This document shows, one piece after another, positions 26,194 through 35,852 of a DNA stretch of 64,000 nt. The notes under the pieces were generated by a model. That model was not told the origin of the DNA and ran no database searches. It saw nothing but the letters and a program-made list of their open reading frames with translations. The first letter of the stretch is position 1. Each line of letters opens with the position of its first letter. The position numbers and the translations under genes are program-made. The stretch lies in contig JANYGC010000099.1 in NCBI GenBank assembly GCA_025359425.1, positions 1-64,000 of the forward strand, in the 5' to 3' direction. Source of the stretch: Sphingomonadaceae bacterium (lineage in GTDB: Bacteria > Pseudomonadota > Alphaproteobacteria > Sphingomonadales > Sphingomonadaceae).

Positions 26194-28878
26194 ATGAGTG
26201 CCAACGTCTACACCTTCGGCGGCGGTGTCACCCATGACGATCCGCGCACCCGCGACAAGACGATTGTCGGCGGCAAAGGCGCAAACCTTGCGGAAATGGC
26301 CGGGATTGGACTGCCGGTACCGCCGGGGTTCACGATTACTACCGAAGAATGCGTGCGCTACCTCGCCGAGGGGGCCCTTCGACAGGCTCAGGGTGATCGG
26401 GAGTTTTCATCAGAACTGCACGCCGAAGTCGCCAAGGCGCTGGGCCATATCGAGCAAACCGTCGGCAAGAAGTTCGGCAATGCAGCCGATCCACTGCTGG
26501 TCTCGGTCCGTTCGGGCGCGCGGGTTTCTATGCCGGGAATGATGGACACCGTGCTCAACCTCGGGCTCAACGATGCGACCGTTGCCGGGCTGGCACAGAC
26601 TTCGGGCGATGCGCGGTTTGCCTGGGATTCATACCGCCGGTTCATCCAGATGTATTCCGACGTGGTGCTCGGCATCGATCACCACCTATTCGAGGATGCG
26701 CTGGAAATCATCAAAGAAGACAACGGCTTTTATGCCGATGTTGAGATGGGCGCGCAGGAATGGCAATTGCTGGTCGGCGAATACAAGGCGATCGTTGCCG
26801 CCCGGCTCGGCCGCGACTTCCCGCAGGATGTGCACGAACAGCTGTGGGGCGCAATCCGCGCGGTGTTCGATAGCTGGGATTCGGACCGCGCCAAGGTTTA
26901 CCGCCGCCTCAACGACATTTCCGGCGCGTGGGGGACCGCAGTCAACGTCCAGGCGATGGTGTTCGGCAACATGGGCGATACCAGCGCCACCGGGGTGGCC
27001 TTCACCCGCGATCCGGCGACCGGCGAAAAGGCCTATTACGGCGAATGGCTGGTCAATGCGCAGGGCGAGGACGTGGTCGCCGGGATCCGCACCCCGCAGT
27101 ACCTGACCGAAGCCTCGCGCATCCGCGCCGGGGCCAAGCCGCTGAGCATGGAAGCAGCAATGCCAGTGGCTTACGGGCAACTGGCAGACGTTTTCGAACT
27201 GCTCGAAGCGCATTACCACGACATGCAGGACATCGAATTCACCGTCGAACGCGGGCACTTGTGGATGCTCCAGACCCGCAGCGGCAAGCGCACCGCCAAG
27301 GCCGCGCTCAAGATGGCGGTGGACATGGTTGGCGAGGGTCTGATCGACGAGAAGACCGCGATCCTGCGGATCGATCCGATGGCGCTCGACCAGTTGCTTC
27401 ACCCCACGCTCGATCCCACGGCGGCGCGCGATGTGCTCACCAAAGGCCTGCCCGCATCGCCCGGCGCAGCTTCGGGCGCGATCGTGCTCGATGCCGATAC
27501 CGCCGAGAAAGCCGCCGGGCGCGGTGAGGCGGTGGTCTTGGTGCGGGTCGAGACCAGCCCCGAGGATATTCACGGCATGCACGCCGCCAAGGGCATTCTG
27601 ACCGCGCGCGGCGGCATGACGTCACACGCCGCAGTGGTAGCGCGCGGGATGGGCCGGCCGTGCGTTTCAGGCGCGGCGGCCGTATCGATTGATCTGGGCA
27701 CTCGCACGCTGCGGATCGGGAAGCGCGAGATGAAGGAAGGCGATCTGATCACGCTCGACGGCACCACCGGTGAGGTCATGGCCGGGCACGTGCCCACCAT
27801 CGAGCCCGAACTGGTCGGCGATTTCGGGGTGTTGATGGCCTGGGCCGACCAGCACCGCCGGATGAAAGTCCGCACCAACGCAGAAACCCCGGCCGATTGC
27901 CGTACCGCGCGGCAGTTCGGGGCCGAGGGGGTGGGACTGTGCCGCACTGAACATATGTTCTTCGATGCCAGCCGCATCGCTGCGGTGCGCCAGATGATCC
28001 TGGCCGAGGACGAGGCCGGACGCCGCAATGCGCTCGCCAAGCTGCTGCCCGAACAGCGCGCCGATTTCCGCGGGATATTCGAGGAAATGGCCGGACTGCC
28101 GGTGACGGTGCGGCTGCTCGATCCGCCGCTGCACGAATTTCTGCCGCACGCCGATGCGGAATTTGCCGAACTGTCCGAAGTGATCGGAATCGGGGTCGAA
28201 ACGCTCAAGCGGCGGGCGGCGGAACTGCATGAATTCAACCCGATGCTGGGGCATCGCGGTTGCCGTCTGGGGATCACTTTCCCGGAAATCTACGAAATGC
28301 AGGCGCGGGCGCTGTTCGAAGCGGCCTGCGATGTGGCTGCGGCGGGCGAAGCGCCGGTGCCCGAAGTGATGGTGCCGCTGGTCGCCACGCGCAAGGAACT
28401 GGCGATCCTCAAGGACCTGATCGACCGCACTGCGCAGGCGGTGTTTGCCGAGCGGGGCCGCACGTTGGCCTATCATGTCGGCACGATGATCGAATTGCCC
28501 CGCGCCGCGCTGATGGCCGGTGAAATCGCCGAGGTGGGCGAGTTCTTCTCGTTTGGAACCAACGATTTGACCCAGACAACTTTGGGCGTTTCGAGGGACG
28601 ATGCGGCACGGTTTCTGGGGGTTTATGTCGAACAGGGCATCTTCCCGCGCGATCCGTTCGTCAGCCTCGATATCGAAGGTGTCGGCCAACTGGTCAGCCT
28701 GGCGGTGGCGCGGGGCAGGGAAACCCGGCCCGATATCAAACTGGGCATCTGCGGCGAGCACGGCGGCGACCCGGCGAGCATTGCATTCTGCGAACTGGTC
28801 GGGCTCGATTACGTCAGCGCCTCGCCCTACCGGGTGCCAATTGCCCGGCTGGCAGCGGCGCAGGCGGCCTTGGCCTAA
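26194..28878 (+). CDS. ppdK: Pyruvate, phosphate dikinase
   Basis: This 894-residue enzyme interconverts pyruvate and phosphoenolpyruvate with ATP and phosphate. The N-terminal nucleotide domain shows GGKGANLAEMAGIGLPVPPGF. The central swivelling domain has GGMTSHAAVVARGMGRPCVSG with the catalytic His. The C-terminal TIM barrel shows CRTEHMFF, HEFNPMLGHRGCRLGI and FGTNDLTQTTLG. Codons near 26373-26403 encode ALRQAQGDRE, a translated arm of a palindromic repeat. The gene overlaps the end of a convergent methyltransferase gene by four bases. Confidence 0.97.
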   Translation: MSANVYTFGGGVTHDDPRTRDKTIVGGKGANLAEMAGIGLPVPPGFTITTEECVRYLAEGALRQAQGDREFSSELHAEVAKALGHIEQTVGKKFGNAADPLLVSVRSGARVSMPGMMDTVLNLGLNDATVAGLAQTSGDARFAWDSYRRFIQMYSDVVLGIDHHLFEDALEIIKEDNGFYADVEMGAQEWQLLVGEYKAIVAARLGRDFPQDVHEQLWGAIRAVFDSWDSDRAKVYRRLNDISGAWGTAVNVQAMVFGNMGDTSATGVAFTRDPATGEKAYYGEWLVNAQGEDVVAGIRTPQYLTEASRIRAGAKPLSMEAAMPVAYGQLADVFELLEAHYHDMQDIEFTVERGHLWMLQTRSGKRTAKAALKMAVDMVGEGLIDEKTAILRIDPMALDQLLHPTLDPTAARDVLTKGLPASPGAASGAIVLDADTAEKAAGRGEAVVLVRVETSPEDIHGMHAAKGILTARGGMTSHAAVVARGMGRPCVSGAAAVSIDLGTRTLRIGKREMKEGDLITLDGTTGEVMAGHVPTIEPELVGDFGVLMAWADQHRRMKVRTNAETPADCRTARQFGAEGVGLCRTEHMFFDASRIAAVRQMILAEDEAGRRNALAKLLPEQRADFRGIFEEMAGLPVTVRLLDPPLHEFLPHADAEFAELSEVIGIGVETLKRRAAELHEFNPMLGHRGCRLGITFPEIYEMQARALFEAACDVAAAGEAPVPEVMVPLVATRKELAILKDLIDRTAQAVFAERGRTLAYHVGTMIELPRAALMAGEIAEVGEFFSFGTNDLTQTTLGVSRDDAARFLGVYVEQGIFPRDPFVSLDIEGVGQLVSLAVARGRETRPDIKLGICGEHGGDPASIAFCELVGLDYVSASPYRVPIARLAAAQAALA
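26373..26403 (+). repeat. Palindromic-repeat arm translated within ppdK
   Basis: CCCTTCGACAGGCTCAGGGT matches the arm CCTGAGC(T/C)TGTCGAAGG found at 50200 and 60849, in reverse orientation. It is read in frame as LRQAQGDRE near residue 63 of PpdK, in a surface-like region between conserved blocks. Only one arm is present, so it is a partial element. Confidence 0.75.
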
Positions 28879-29615
28879 CGCTTCCAGCCGGTCAGCGTCA
28901 GGATTTCGAAACTCTCGGCGGTTCCGGTGCCGAATGACTGAGTTGCAATGGTAAATTGCGTCTTGTTGAATGGCGGTCCGGGGCGATCTAGGCAGTTGGA
29001 TAGCCCTTGGGCTCGCAGGTCACCGACCAAGCTGGCCAGGCTTGAAAAGCGCACCGCCAGGCTGCGGCTGTCAACCACCGGGTCGCTCCATCCGGCGCGC
29101 TGGAGCAGTTGCCCCCCGGCGCGAACATCGACCGCCGGATGCAGCCGCGGCGCGGGCCGCTCACCGTCCGCCGCCAGCATCGCAGCGCGGACGTTCAGGA
29201 GGCTGCCCGCGCCGATGAAGCACGCCAATGCGAGACCGCCGGGGGCGAGGGCATTGCGCAAGTGGATCAGCGCGCCGGGCAAGTCATTGGCGGTATCGAG
29301 CGTGCTGAGGCTGATCACGGTATCGAAGCCGGACACAGGGTAGGGGGCCTCCTGGTCGAAGTTCGCCGCGGGATCGAGCCCGGTGACCTCGCACTCCGCC
29401 GAAGCGAGCGCCGCGCCGATCGCGCCGAGGTCGCCGATGGCCAGCACCCGGCACGGGGTGTGGCGCAGGAAGGCGATGCGCTCGATCACGTCGGCGACCA
29501 TGTCGTCGAGCAGATAACGCGGCGCAAAGGGATCGCGCTGTGCCCGCAGCATCCGCCGCCGCAGCGCCAGCCGCCGGGTCGGCGAAAATATGACAGGCGG
29601 GGCGGGCTGGGCCAT
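28875..29615 (-). CDS. SAM-dependent methyltransferase, BioC-like
   Basis: ATG 29615 (MAQPAPPVIFSPTRR) gives 246 residues; the track start at 29843 would run through the divergent comF gene. A Rossmann methyltransferase core is visible: RVLAIGDLGAIGAAL, then VTGLDPAANFD, and FDTVISLSTLDTANDLPGAL. The sequence FSPTRRLALRRRM at the N-terminus resembles proteins annotated as BioC-like or NDUFAF5-type methyltransferases. The substrate is unknown. It is divergent from comF. Confidence 0.78.
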   Translation of the reverse strand: MAQPAPPVIFSPTRRLALRRRMLRAQRDPFAPRYLLDDMVADVIERIAFLRHTPCRVLAIGDLGAIGAALASAECEVTGLDPAANFDQEAPYPVSGFDTVISLSTLDTANDLPGALIHLRNALAPGGLALACFIGAGSLLNVRAAMLAADGERPAPRLHPAVDVRAGGQLLQRAGWSDPVVDSRSLAVRFSSLASLVGDLRAQGLSNCLDRPGPPFNKTQFTIATQSFGTGTAESFEILTLTGWKR

Positions 29616-29667
29616 GGGTTCGCCCTGCCTTGCGCCGGCCGCCCACGCAAGCGATACGAAAGGTCCG

Positions 29668-30411
29668 ATGCAAGTCCATCCGCTCCTCGCCCCGGTCATC
29701 GACCTGGTGTTCCCGCCGCGCTGTCCGCTGTGCGGTGCGGGGCTGGCGGCGCAAACCGGGCTGTGCGCCGGGTGCTGGGCAGGGCTGGCCGTGCCAGGCG
29801 ATCCGGCCTGTGCAGCGTGCCAGCGTCCGCTCGAAGCCGGCACTTCCGCCGGGACGCTGTGCGCGCCGTGCCTCGCGCAGAAGCCGCGTCACGATGGGAT
29901 CGCTGCGGGGACGCTCTACAACGATACCTCGCGGCGGCTGGTGCTCGCGCTCAAGCACGGCCACCGCATCGCGCTGGCTCCGCTGCTGGCGCGGCTGATC
30001 GCGGCGCAATTGCCAGAGGAGATCGGACCGGGCTGGCTGGTCGTGCCGGTGCCGCTGCACCGTTGGCGGTTGTGGAGCCGGGGGTTCAACCAATCGGCGC
30101 TGCTGGCCCGCGAACTGGCGCTGGCGAGCGGGGCGGAGTTGCTGGTCGATGGTCTGATCCGGACCAAACGGACGCCGCCGCTGGGCGGACTGGGCCGGAC
30201 GGCCCGGGCCCGGGCCTTGTCGGGCGCTATCCAGCTCAATCCCCGCCAAGCCGGTCACCTAAACGGAGCCAAGGTCCTGCTGGTCGACGATGTCCTGACC
30301 AGCGGCGCCACCAGCGACGCTTGCGTCCGGGCGCTCAAGCGTGGCGGTGCGGAACAAGTCGTGCTGGCCTGCTTCGCCCGGGTGCTCGATGAAGCGCTGC
30401 ATCTTGCTTGA
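29668..30411 (+). CDS. comF: ComF-family phosphoribosyltransferase-like protein
   Basis: ATG 29668 with AAAGG upstream gives 247 residues. An N-terminal zinc-ribbon with CxxC pairs (CPLCG, CAGC, CAACQRPL, CAPC) is followed by a PRTase domain with VPVPLHRWRLWSRGFNQSALLA and the signature VLLVDDVLTSGATSDAC. ComF proteins take part in DNA uptake in some bacteria; here no other competence gene is present in the window. The track start at 29590 is discarded as it overlaps the divergent gene. Confidence 0.92.
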   Translation: MQVHPLLAPVIDLVFPPRCPLCGAGLAAQTGLCAGCWAGLAVPGDPACAACQRPLEAGTSAGTLCAPCLAQKPRHDGIAAGTLYNDTSRRLVLALKHGHRIALAPLLARLIAAQLPEEIGPGWLVVPVPLHRWRLWSRGFNQSALLARELALASGAELLVDGLIRTKRTPPLGGLGRTARARALSGAIQLNPRQAGHLNGAKVLLVDDVLTSGATSDACVRALKRGGAEQVVLACFARVLDEALHLA

Positions 30412-30427
30412 ATGCTCGGAAGCCCAA

Positions 30428-30600
30428 ACAAAAACGCCCGGAACCGAAGCTCCGGGCGTCCTCGTGACGAAACTCTCAAGGCGCCACTTGCGTGGTATGG
30501 CAGCTCCCCCTTCGGGCTGCCGCGCCCAATCCCTCATGCGGGTGGTTCCCTGAACCTGACCATCGGCCTTACCGCCGCAACTGAATCACCGAATCCTTGT
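30428..30600 (-). ncRNA. Candidate structured small RNA, 6S-like segment
   Basis: The 264-base gap between comF and hisI has no credible gene. Read on the minus strand it forms a hairpin GGCAGC...GCTGCC, then a GCAA-capped hairpin ACCACGCAAGTGG, and ends in a very strong terminator. The piece CATACCACGCAAGTGGCGCC resembles CATACCACAAGAATGTGGCGC of E. coli 6S RNA, which prompted the call, but the distance from it to the 3' end is shorter than in E. coli. The 5' end is an estimate. It could also be another small RNA. Confidence 0.45.
30434..30459 (-). terminator. Rho-independent terminator with UUCG loop
   Basis: On the minus strand ACGCCCGGAGC-TTCG-GTTCCGGGCGT forms an 11-pair stem capped by a TTCG tetraloop and is followed by TTTTTGTTT. 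The T-run is on the minus strand only, so it ends a leftward transcript, although no leftward gene lies upstream. That is the main evidence for a small RNA gene here. Confidence 0.9.
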
Positions 30601-30675
30601 CCGATTGAAAGAGCCAAGCGTGCAACCCGCATTTTTTGATCGACACATGTGGTTATCTTGCAACAAGGGAATGGT

Positions 30676-31053
30676 ATGACCGAAGCCAAGCAACACGATT
30701 TCGAGCAAGGGTTCGAGCTTGCGCCCAAGTTCGATGCCAACGGGTTGTTGAGCGCCGTAGTCGTCGATGCCGATAGCCGCGACGTGCTGATGGTCGCGTT
30801 CATGGACAGCGAAGCGCTCGCCAAAACGCGCGCGTCGGGGCTGGCGCACTTCCATTCCCGCTCGCGCGGGCGGTTGTGGCTCAAGGGTGAAAGTTCGGGC
30901 AACACAATGAAGGTCGAAGAGCTCCGGATCGATTGCGATCAGGATGCGGTGGTGCTGCTGGTGCGCCCGGCTGGGCCGGCTTGCCACACCGGGGAACGCA
31001 GCTGCTTCTACCGCCGCCTGGATGGCGACCGGCTCGAACGCCTGCCTGATTGA
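30676..31053 (+). CDS. hisI: Phosphoribosyl-AMP cyclohydrolase
   Basis: ATG 30676 with AGGGA upstream gives 125 residues. The enzyme opens the purine ring of PR-AMP in histidine synthesis. Visible features are MVAFMDSEALAKT, HFHSRSRGRLWLKGESSGN and the Zn/Mg-binding segment DCDQDAVVLLV with CHTGERSCFYR. It stands alone, without other his genes nearby and without a fused HisE domain. Confidence 0.95.
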   Translation: MTEAKQHDFEQGFELAPKFDANGLLSAVVVDADSRDVLMVAFMDSEALAKTRASGLAHFHSRSRGRLWLKGESSGNTMKVEELRIDCDQDAVVLLVRPAGPACHTGERSCFYRRLDGDRLERLPD

Positions 31054-31084
31054 CGCTTACGTAAAGGTAAGCTAATATCTCGTT

Positions 31085-31534
31085 ATGGATAATCTCGCTG
31101 CTTCCCCCTCGAGCCATGACGGCGCACACCTCGACACGCCCGATGCGTTGCAGCGCGAGCAGTTCGCCATTTCGGATCTGACTGCCGAATTCGACGTGAC
31201 CGCGCGCGCGCTGCGGTTCTACGAGGACGAAGGCCTGATCGCCCCGGCGCGGATCGGCTTGACCCGGGTCTATTCAAAGCGCGACCGGGCGCGGCTGGCA
31301 TGGATCCTGCGCGCCAAGAACGTCGGCTTCAGTCTGACCGAGATCAAGGAAATGATCGATCTCTACGATCTGGGCGATGGCCGGGTCGAGCAGCGCCGGG
31401 TAACGCTTGAACGGTGCCGCGCCAAGGCCGAACGGCTGCGCCAGCAGCGCGACGATCTCGATGCGGCGATCACCGAGTTGTCGCAGTTTATCACGCTCGT
31501 CGAAAATATTGACCCCGCCGCCGCCAAGGCTTGA
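31085..31534 (+). CDS. MerR-family transcriptional regulator
   Basis: This 149-residue protein has a MerR winged helix (FAISDLTAEFDVTARALRFY, EDEGLIAPARIG) and a helical dimerisation region (KNVGFSLTEIKEMIDLYD) ending in a coiled coil. No cysteine is available for a classic metal-sensing role, and the sequence resembles LiuR-type regulators of acyl-CoA catabolism. It lies 23 bases before an acyl-CoA dehydrogenase gene, which it probably regulates together with itself. Confidence 0.88.
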   Translation: MDNLAASPSSHDGAHLDTPDALQREQFAISDLTAEFDVTARALRFYEDEGLIAPARIGLTRVYSKRDRARLAWILRAKNVGFSLTEIKEMIDLYDLGDGRVEQRRVTLERCRAKAERLRQQRDDLDAAITELSQFITLVENIDPAAAKA

Positions 31535-31557
31535 GCGGCGCGTCCAAGGAACCTGCC

Positions 31558-33360
31558 ATGCCGATCTACCAAGCGCCAACGCGCGATACCAGGTTCGTGA
31601 TCAACGAAGTTCTCAAGCTGGAGAGCTACGGCAACCTGCCGGGGTTCGAGGCGGCAACACCGGACTTGGTCGACACCGTGGTCGAGGAATTCGGCAAATT
31701 CGTCTCGGAAGTTCTCGCCCCGCTCAATGCGGTGGGTGACCGCGAGGGCTGCACCCGCCATCCCGATGGTTCGGTCACCACGCCGACCGGGTTCAAGGCC
31801 GCGTTTGACGAGTTCCGCGCGGCAGGCTGGGGCACCCTGGCTGCGCCGGAAGAATTCGGCGGACAGGGCCTCCCGCATGTGCTCGGTTTCGTAGCGCAGG
31901 AATTCATCGCCACCGCCAACCAGGGCTTCGGAATGTATCCGGGGCTGACCGACGGCGCGATCTCGGCGATCATCGCAAAGGGCTCATCCGAACAGCAAGC
32001 CAAATATTTGCCCAAGATGATCAGCCACGAATGGCTCGGCACGATGAACCTGACCGAGCCGCAATGCGGCACCGATTTGGGCTTGATCCGCACTCGCGCC
32101 GTACCCGCGCTCGACGGGTCCTATGCGATCACCGGGACCAAGATCTTCATTTCGGCGGGCGAACATGACCTGACCGAAAACATTATCCACTTGGTGCTGG
32201 CCAAGACCCCCGGTGCTCCAGATAGTTCCAAGGGCATCTCGCTGTTTATCGTCCCCAAGTTTCTGGTGAACGACGATGGCTCGCTCGGCGCACGCAACGC
32301 AGTGTCGTGCGGCAGCCTTGAACACAAGATGGGGATCCACGGCAACGCGACTTGCGTGATGAATTACGACGGCGCGGCTGGCTGGCTGGTCGGCGAGGAG
32401 AACAAAGGCCTCGCCGCCATGTTCATCATGATGAATGCGGCGCGGCTTGGCGTCGGCGTGCAGGGTCTGGGTCAAGCCGAGGTCGCTTATCAGAACGCCG
32501 TCAAATACGCCCATGAGCGCCGCCAGGGCCGCGCGCTGACTGGTCCTGCTGAGCCGGCCGAGGAGGCCGATACATTGTTCGTCCACCCCGACGTGCGGCG
32601 CATGCTGATGGATGCCAAGGCCTTCACCGAGGGCATGCGTGCGCTGTGCCTGTGGGGTGCCTTGCAGGTCGACTTGACGCACAAAGCCGCAAGCGAGGAC
32701 GAACGCGTCCGCGCCGACTTGCTGATCAGCCTGCTAACCCCGGTGATCAAGGGTTACGGCACCGACAAGGGCTTTGAGACTTGCGTCAATATGCAGCAGG
32801 TGTTCGGCGGTCACGGCTATATTGAGGAATGGGGGATGAGCCAATTCGTGCGCGATGCCCGCATTACCCAGATCTACGAAGGGGCCAACGGGGTCCAGGC
32901 GATGGACCTGGTCGGACGCAAATTGGGGCAGGGCGGCGGAGCAGCGGTTCAGGCGTTGTTCGCGCTGGTCGACAGCGAATGTACCGCTGCCAAGAGCAAG
33001 CCCGAGCTGGCCGACCTCGCCGACCGGGTCGAGAAGGCCAATGGCGAACTCAAGGCAGCAACCATGTGGCTGATGCAGAACGGCATGGCCAATCCGAACA
33101 ATGCCGGGGCCGGTGCACATCACTACATGCACATCATGGGGATCGTCGCGCTGGGTCTGATGTGGTTGCGCATGGGCGAAGTCGCGGTTGCGGCGTTGGC
33201 GGGGCCTGCAAGCGACAGGGCATTTTATGAAGCCAAGCTCGTCACCGCGCGGTACTTCGGCGAACGCTTCACGCCGGATGCCGGTTCGCTGCGCCGCAAG
33301 ATCGAAACCGGTGCGGCGACTATGATGGAACTGCCGATTGAGGCGTTTGCAACTGCTTGA
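31558..33360 (+). CDS. Large acyl-CoA dehydrogenase (DmdC-like architecture)
   Basis: ATG 31558 after AAGGA is preferred to the TTG used by the track. The 600-residue protein has an extra N-terminal domain (MPIYQAPTRDTRFVINEVL), the middle FAD domain (GTMNLTEPQCGTDLGLIRT), the C-terminal helical domain (FGGHGYIEEWGMSQFVRDAR, QIYEGANGVQAMDL) and an added C-terminal tail. This size and layout fit the ~600-residue acyl-CoA dehydrogenases that include 3-methylmercaptopropionyl-CoA dehydrogenase, but substrate cannot be read from sequence. It is paired with the preceding MerR regulator. Confidence 0.92.
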   Translation: MPIYQAPTRDTRFVINEVLKLESYGNLPGFEAATPDLVDTVVEEFGKFVSEVLAPLNAVGDREGCTRHPDGSVTTPTGFKAAFDEFRAAGWGTLAAPEEFGGQGLPHVLGFVAQEFIATANQGFGMYPGLTDGAISAIIAKGSSEQQAKYLPKMISHEWLGTMNLTEPQCGTDLGLIRTRAVPALDGSYAITGTKIFISAGEHDLTENIIHLVLAKTPGAPDSSKGISLFIVPKFLVNDDGSLGARNAVSCGSLEHKMGIHGNATCVMNYDGAAGWLVGEENKGLAAMFIMMNAARLGVGVQGLGQAEVAYQNAVKYAHERRQGRALTGPAEPAEEADTLFVHPDVRRMLMDAKAFTEGMRALCLWGALQVDLTHKAASEDERVRADLLISLLTPVIKGYGTDKGFETCVNMQQVFGGHGYIEEWGMSQFVRDARITQIYEGANGVQAMDLVGRKLGQGGGAAVQALFALVDSECTAAKSKPELADLADRVEKANGELKAATMWLMQNGMANPNNAGAGAHHYMHIMGIVALGLMWLRMGEVAVAALAGPASDRAFYEAKLVTARYFGERFTPDAGSLRRKIETGAATMMELPIEAFATA

Positions 33361-33391
33361 CCTCTTCAAAGTGCTTACCTAAGCGCGGGAA

Positions 33392-34240
33392 ATGCAACCA
33401 AAAACTCTCGCGCCCGGTTTTCGTGAACGTCATCATGATGCGATCTGGGCTGCGCTGTGGCCGGTGCGCATGTGGTTCACCCGGTTCCCGATCCATCGCG
33501 GCAAGGGACTGCTGTTCAGGCACGTGATATTGCCCGCCTTGCCGCCTGAACCGGCAAGCTTTGCTTACGAGCTGCCGCATGGCGAGACCATCGATCTGCG
33601 CTACCGCGAAGATCTGGGGACACTCGTGCTGTTTCACGGCGGCTATGAAGACCGCGAGATTGCCGAATTGTGCAAATTCATTGCGCGCGGTGGGACAGCC
33701 TTCGACGTCGGCGCAAACATCGGCCTGTCGGCACTCGAATTTTCCAGGACCATCGGCGCCAAAGGCAAGGTCATTGCGTTCGAACCGCACCCTGACACGG
33801 CGGCACGCTTGCGCGCCAACCTTGACCGAAACAAGGCTGGGAATGTCGAAATCCTCCAGTCTGCGGTCGGTGCGGCGCCCGGCACGATCACCTTCAACGA
33901 AAGCAGCGATGCCACGCTTAGCTCGGCGACCGTCATTCCCCGCAATTTGGTACGTTCCTTCGACGTGCCCTTGACCACTGTCGACCTGGCGTGGGCCGAC
34001 AAGGGCAGGCCGGTCGTATCGGTGCTCAAGATCGATGTCGAAGGCGGGGAACTGGCAGTGCTGCAAGGCGCGGGCGAACTGCTGGCGCGCGATCATCCGG
34101 CGATTTTGCTTGAGGCGTGGGGGGCGGCGCAACTCGATCCGATCCACGCTCTGCTGACATCCGCTGGTTATGCCCGCCATCAGCCGCAAGGGTTCGAACC
34201 GCGCAATTACCTCTATCTGGCCGACAACGCTCAGGTTTGA
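33392..34240 (+). CDS. FkbM-family methyltransferase
   Basis: This 282-residue protein has a Rossmann methyltransferase core of the FkbM type: GGTAFDVGANIGLSALEFSR, VIAFEPHPDTAARLRANLD and KIDVEGGELAVLQGAGELLA. Such enzymes methylate sugar or lipid hydroxyls, often in surface polysaccharide synthesis. No glycan cluster is adjacent, so the substrate is open. It converges with and overlaps by 10 bases the dienelactone hydrolase gene. Confidence 0.88.
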   Translation: MQPKTLAPGFRERHHDAIWAALWPVRMWFTRFPIHRGKGLLFRHVILPALPPEPASFAYELPHGETIDLRYREDLGTLVLFHGGYEDREIAELCKFIARGGTAFDVGANIGLSALEFSRTIGAKGKVIAFEPHPDTAARLRANLDRNKAGNVEILQSAVGAAPGTITFNESSDATLSSATVIPRNLVRSFDVPLTTVDLAWADKGRPVVSVLKIDVEGGELAVLQGAGELLARDHPAILLEAWGAAQLDPIHALLTSAGYARHQPQGFEPRNYLYLADNAQV

Positions 34241-34938
34241 GCAAACACCTCATCGAACAAGCTCAGCATCGCTGCCCAGCTTTGCCGGTCTGCGCTGGCA
34301 TCGTAGCTGGTCGGGCCGCCCGCCGGCGGCGGGTTGGGGTTGGTGAAGCCGTGGCCAACACCAGAGTAGCTGTGGAAATGCCAGTTGGCTCCGGCGGCAT
34401 CCATTTCTTCCCAAAACGCGACGACCTGCGCTCGCGAAACCAAAGCATCGGCATCGCCGTGACAGACCAGAATCCGTGGGCCGATCGGACCGCCGAGCGG
34501 AGCCTTGCGTCCGGTATCGAGGATCCCGTGGAAACTCGCTACTACTGCCAGATCGGAATTTTCGCGGGCAAGCTCGAGGATTGCCTGTCCGCCCATGCAG
34601 AACCCGATCGCAGCGCGCGGCAAACCGGGTGATGTGACCTCGAGCGCAGCCAGACCCGCGCGAAGGCGAGCCCGGTACAATTCGACATCGCCGCGCAGCG
34701 CTCCGGCGAGTTTTATTGCACCGGGGAAATCGGCAACCGGTGCGCCATAAAAGTCGGCAACCAACGCAAGATAACCTTGCTCGGCCAGTGCCTGCGCCTT
34801 GGCTTCAACAGCGGGCGTGATGTTCATAATCGTCGGGAAAACCAGCACGGCCGCGCGTACTGGCCCCGCCGGCCGCGCCAACCACCCGGTCAGCGCCGTC
34901 CCAGCATCGGCGTATTCAATCCGTTCGAGCGCGCTCAT
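34231..34938 (-). CDS. Dienelactone hydrolase-family alpha/beta hydrolase
   Basis: This 235-residue protein has the DLH fold with the nucleophile Cys in [13 protein letters not shown], an Asp in [14 protein letters not shown] and a His in [11 protein letters not shown], completing a Cys-Asp-His triad. It hydrolyses an ester or lactone of unknown identity. Its ATG overlaps the cysK stop by four bases, so the two are co-translated with the MFS gene ahead of them. Confidence 0.9.
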   Translation of the reverse strand: MSALERIEYADAGTALTGWLARPAGPVRAAVLVFPTIMNITPAVEAKAQALAEQGYLALVADFYGAPVADFPGAIKLAGALRGDVELYRARLRAGLAALEVTSPGLPRAAIGFCMGGQAILELARENSDLAVVASFHGILDTGRKAPLGGPIGPRILVCHGDADALVSRAQVVAFWEEMDAAGANWHFHSYSGVGHGFTNPNPPPAGGPTSYDASADRQSWAAMLSLFDEVFAQT

Positions 34939-35852
34939 TCGGGCAGGAAGTCCGGCACCGACAGATAGCGCTCGCCAGTGTCGTAGTTGAACCCGAGCAC
35001 ACGCGCATTGGCAGGTAGATCGGGAAGCTTCTGCGCGATCGCCGCCAGTGTTGCCCCCGAACTTATCCCAACCAGCATGCCTTCCTCGCGAGCGCAGCGG
35101 CGGGCCATTTCCTTGGCGTCGGCGGGATCGACCTGAATCGCTCCGTCAATCACCTGGGTGTGGAGATTGGCGGGAATGAACCCGGCACCAATCCCCTGGA
35201 TCGGGTGCGGCGCGGGCTGTCCGCCCGAAATAACCGGAGACAGCGTTGGCTCGACCGCCCAGGCCTGCATCCCCGGCCATTTGGCCTTCAGCATTTCGGC
35301 GCAGCCGGTCAGGTGCCCGCCAGTGCCAACCCCGGTGATCAGCGCATCAAGCGGGGTGTCGGCGAAATCGGCAAAGATTTCCTGCGCGGTGGTGCGGTGG
35401 TGAATGGCGATGTTGGCGGGGTTTTCGAACTGCTGCGGCATCCATGCGCCCGGCGTGCCGGCAACCAGCTCGTGCGCGCGTTCGATTGCACCCTTCATGC
35501 CTTTTTCGCGCGGGGTCAGGTCGAAGGTCGCGCCATAGGCGAGCATCAGCCGCCGCCGCTCGATCGACATCGATTCGGGCATGACCAGCACCAGGGTGTA
35601 GCCTTTGACCGCTGCTGCCATGGCGAGCCCGATCCCGGTGTTGCCGCTGGTCGGCTCGACAATCGTTCCGCCCGGTTGGAGGCTGCCGTCGGCTTCGGCA
35701 GCTTCGATCATCGCCAGGCCAATCCGGTCCTTGATCGACCCGCCGGGGTTCGATCGCTCGCTCTTCACCCATACTTCGTGATCCGGGAACATTCGCGCCA
35801 GACGGATGTGCGGGGTGTTGCCGATGGTGGCGAGGACGCTGTCAGCCTTCAT
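34935..35852 (-). CDS. cysK: Cysteine synthase A
   Basis: This 305-residue PLP enzyme makes cysteine from O-acetylserine and sulfide. The PLP lysine lies in [17 protein letters not shown], the substrate loop in [14 protein letters not shown] and the phosphate-binding glycines in [11 protein letters not shown]. It overlaps by four bases both the MFS gene ahead and the hydrolase gene after it, forming a tight three-gene operon. Confidence 0.95.
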   Translation of the reverse strand: MKADSVLATIGNTPHIRLARMFPDHEVWVKSERSNPGGSIKDRIGLAMIEAAEADGSLQPGGTIVEPTSGNTGIGLAMAAAVKGYTLVLVMPESMSIERRRLMLAYGATFDLTPREKGMKGAIERAHELVAGTPGAWMPQQFENPANIAIHHRTTAQEIFADFADTPLDALITGVGTGGHLTGCAEMLKAKWPGMQAWAVEPTLSPVISGGQPAPHPIQGIGAGFIPANLHTQVIDGAIQVDPADAKEMARRCAREEGMLVGISSGATLAAIAQKLPDLPANARVLGFNYDTGERYLSVPDFLPE

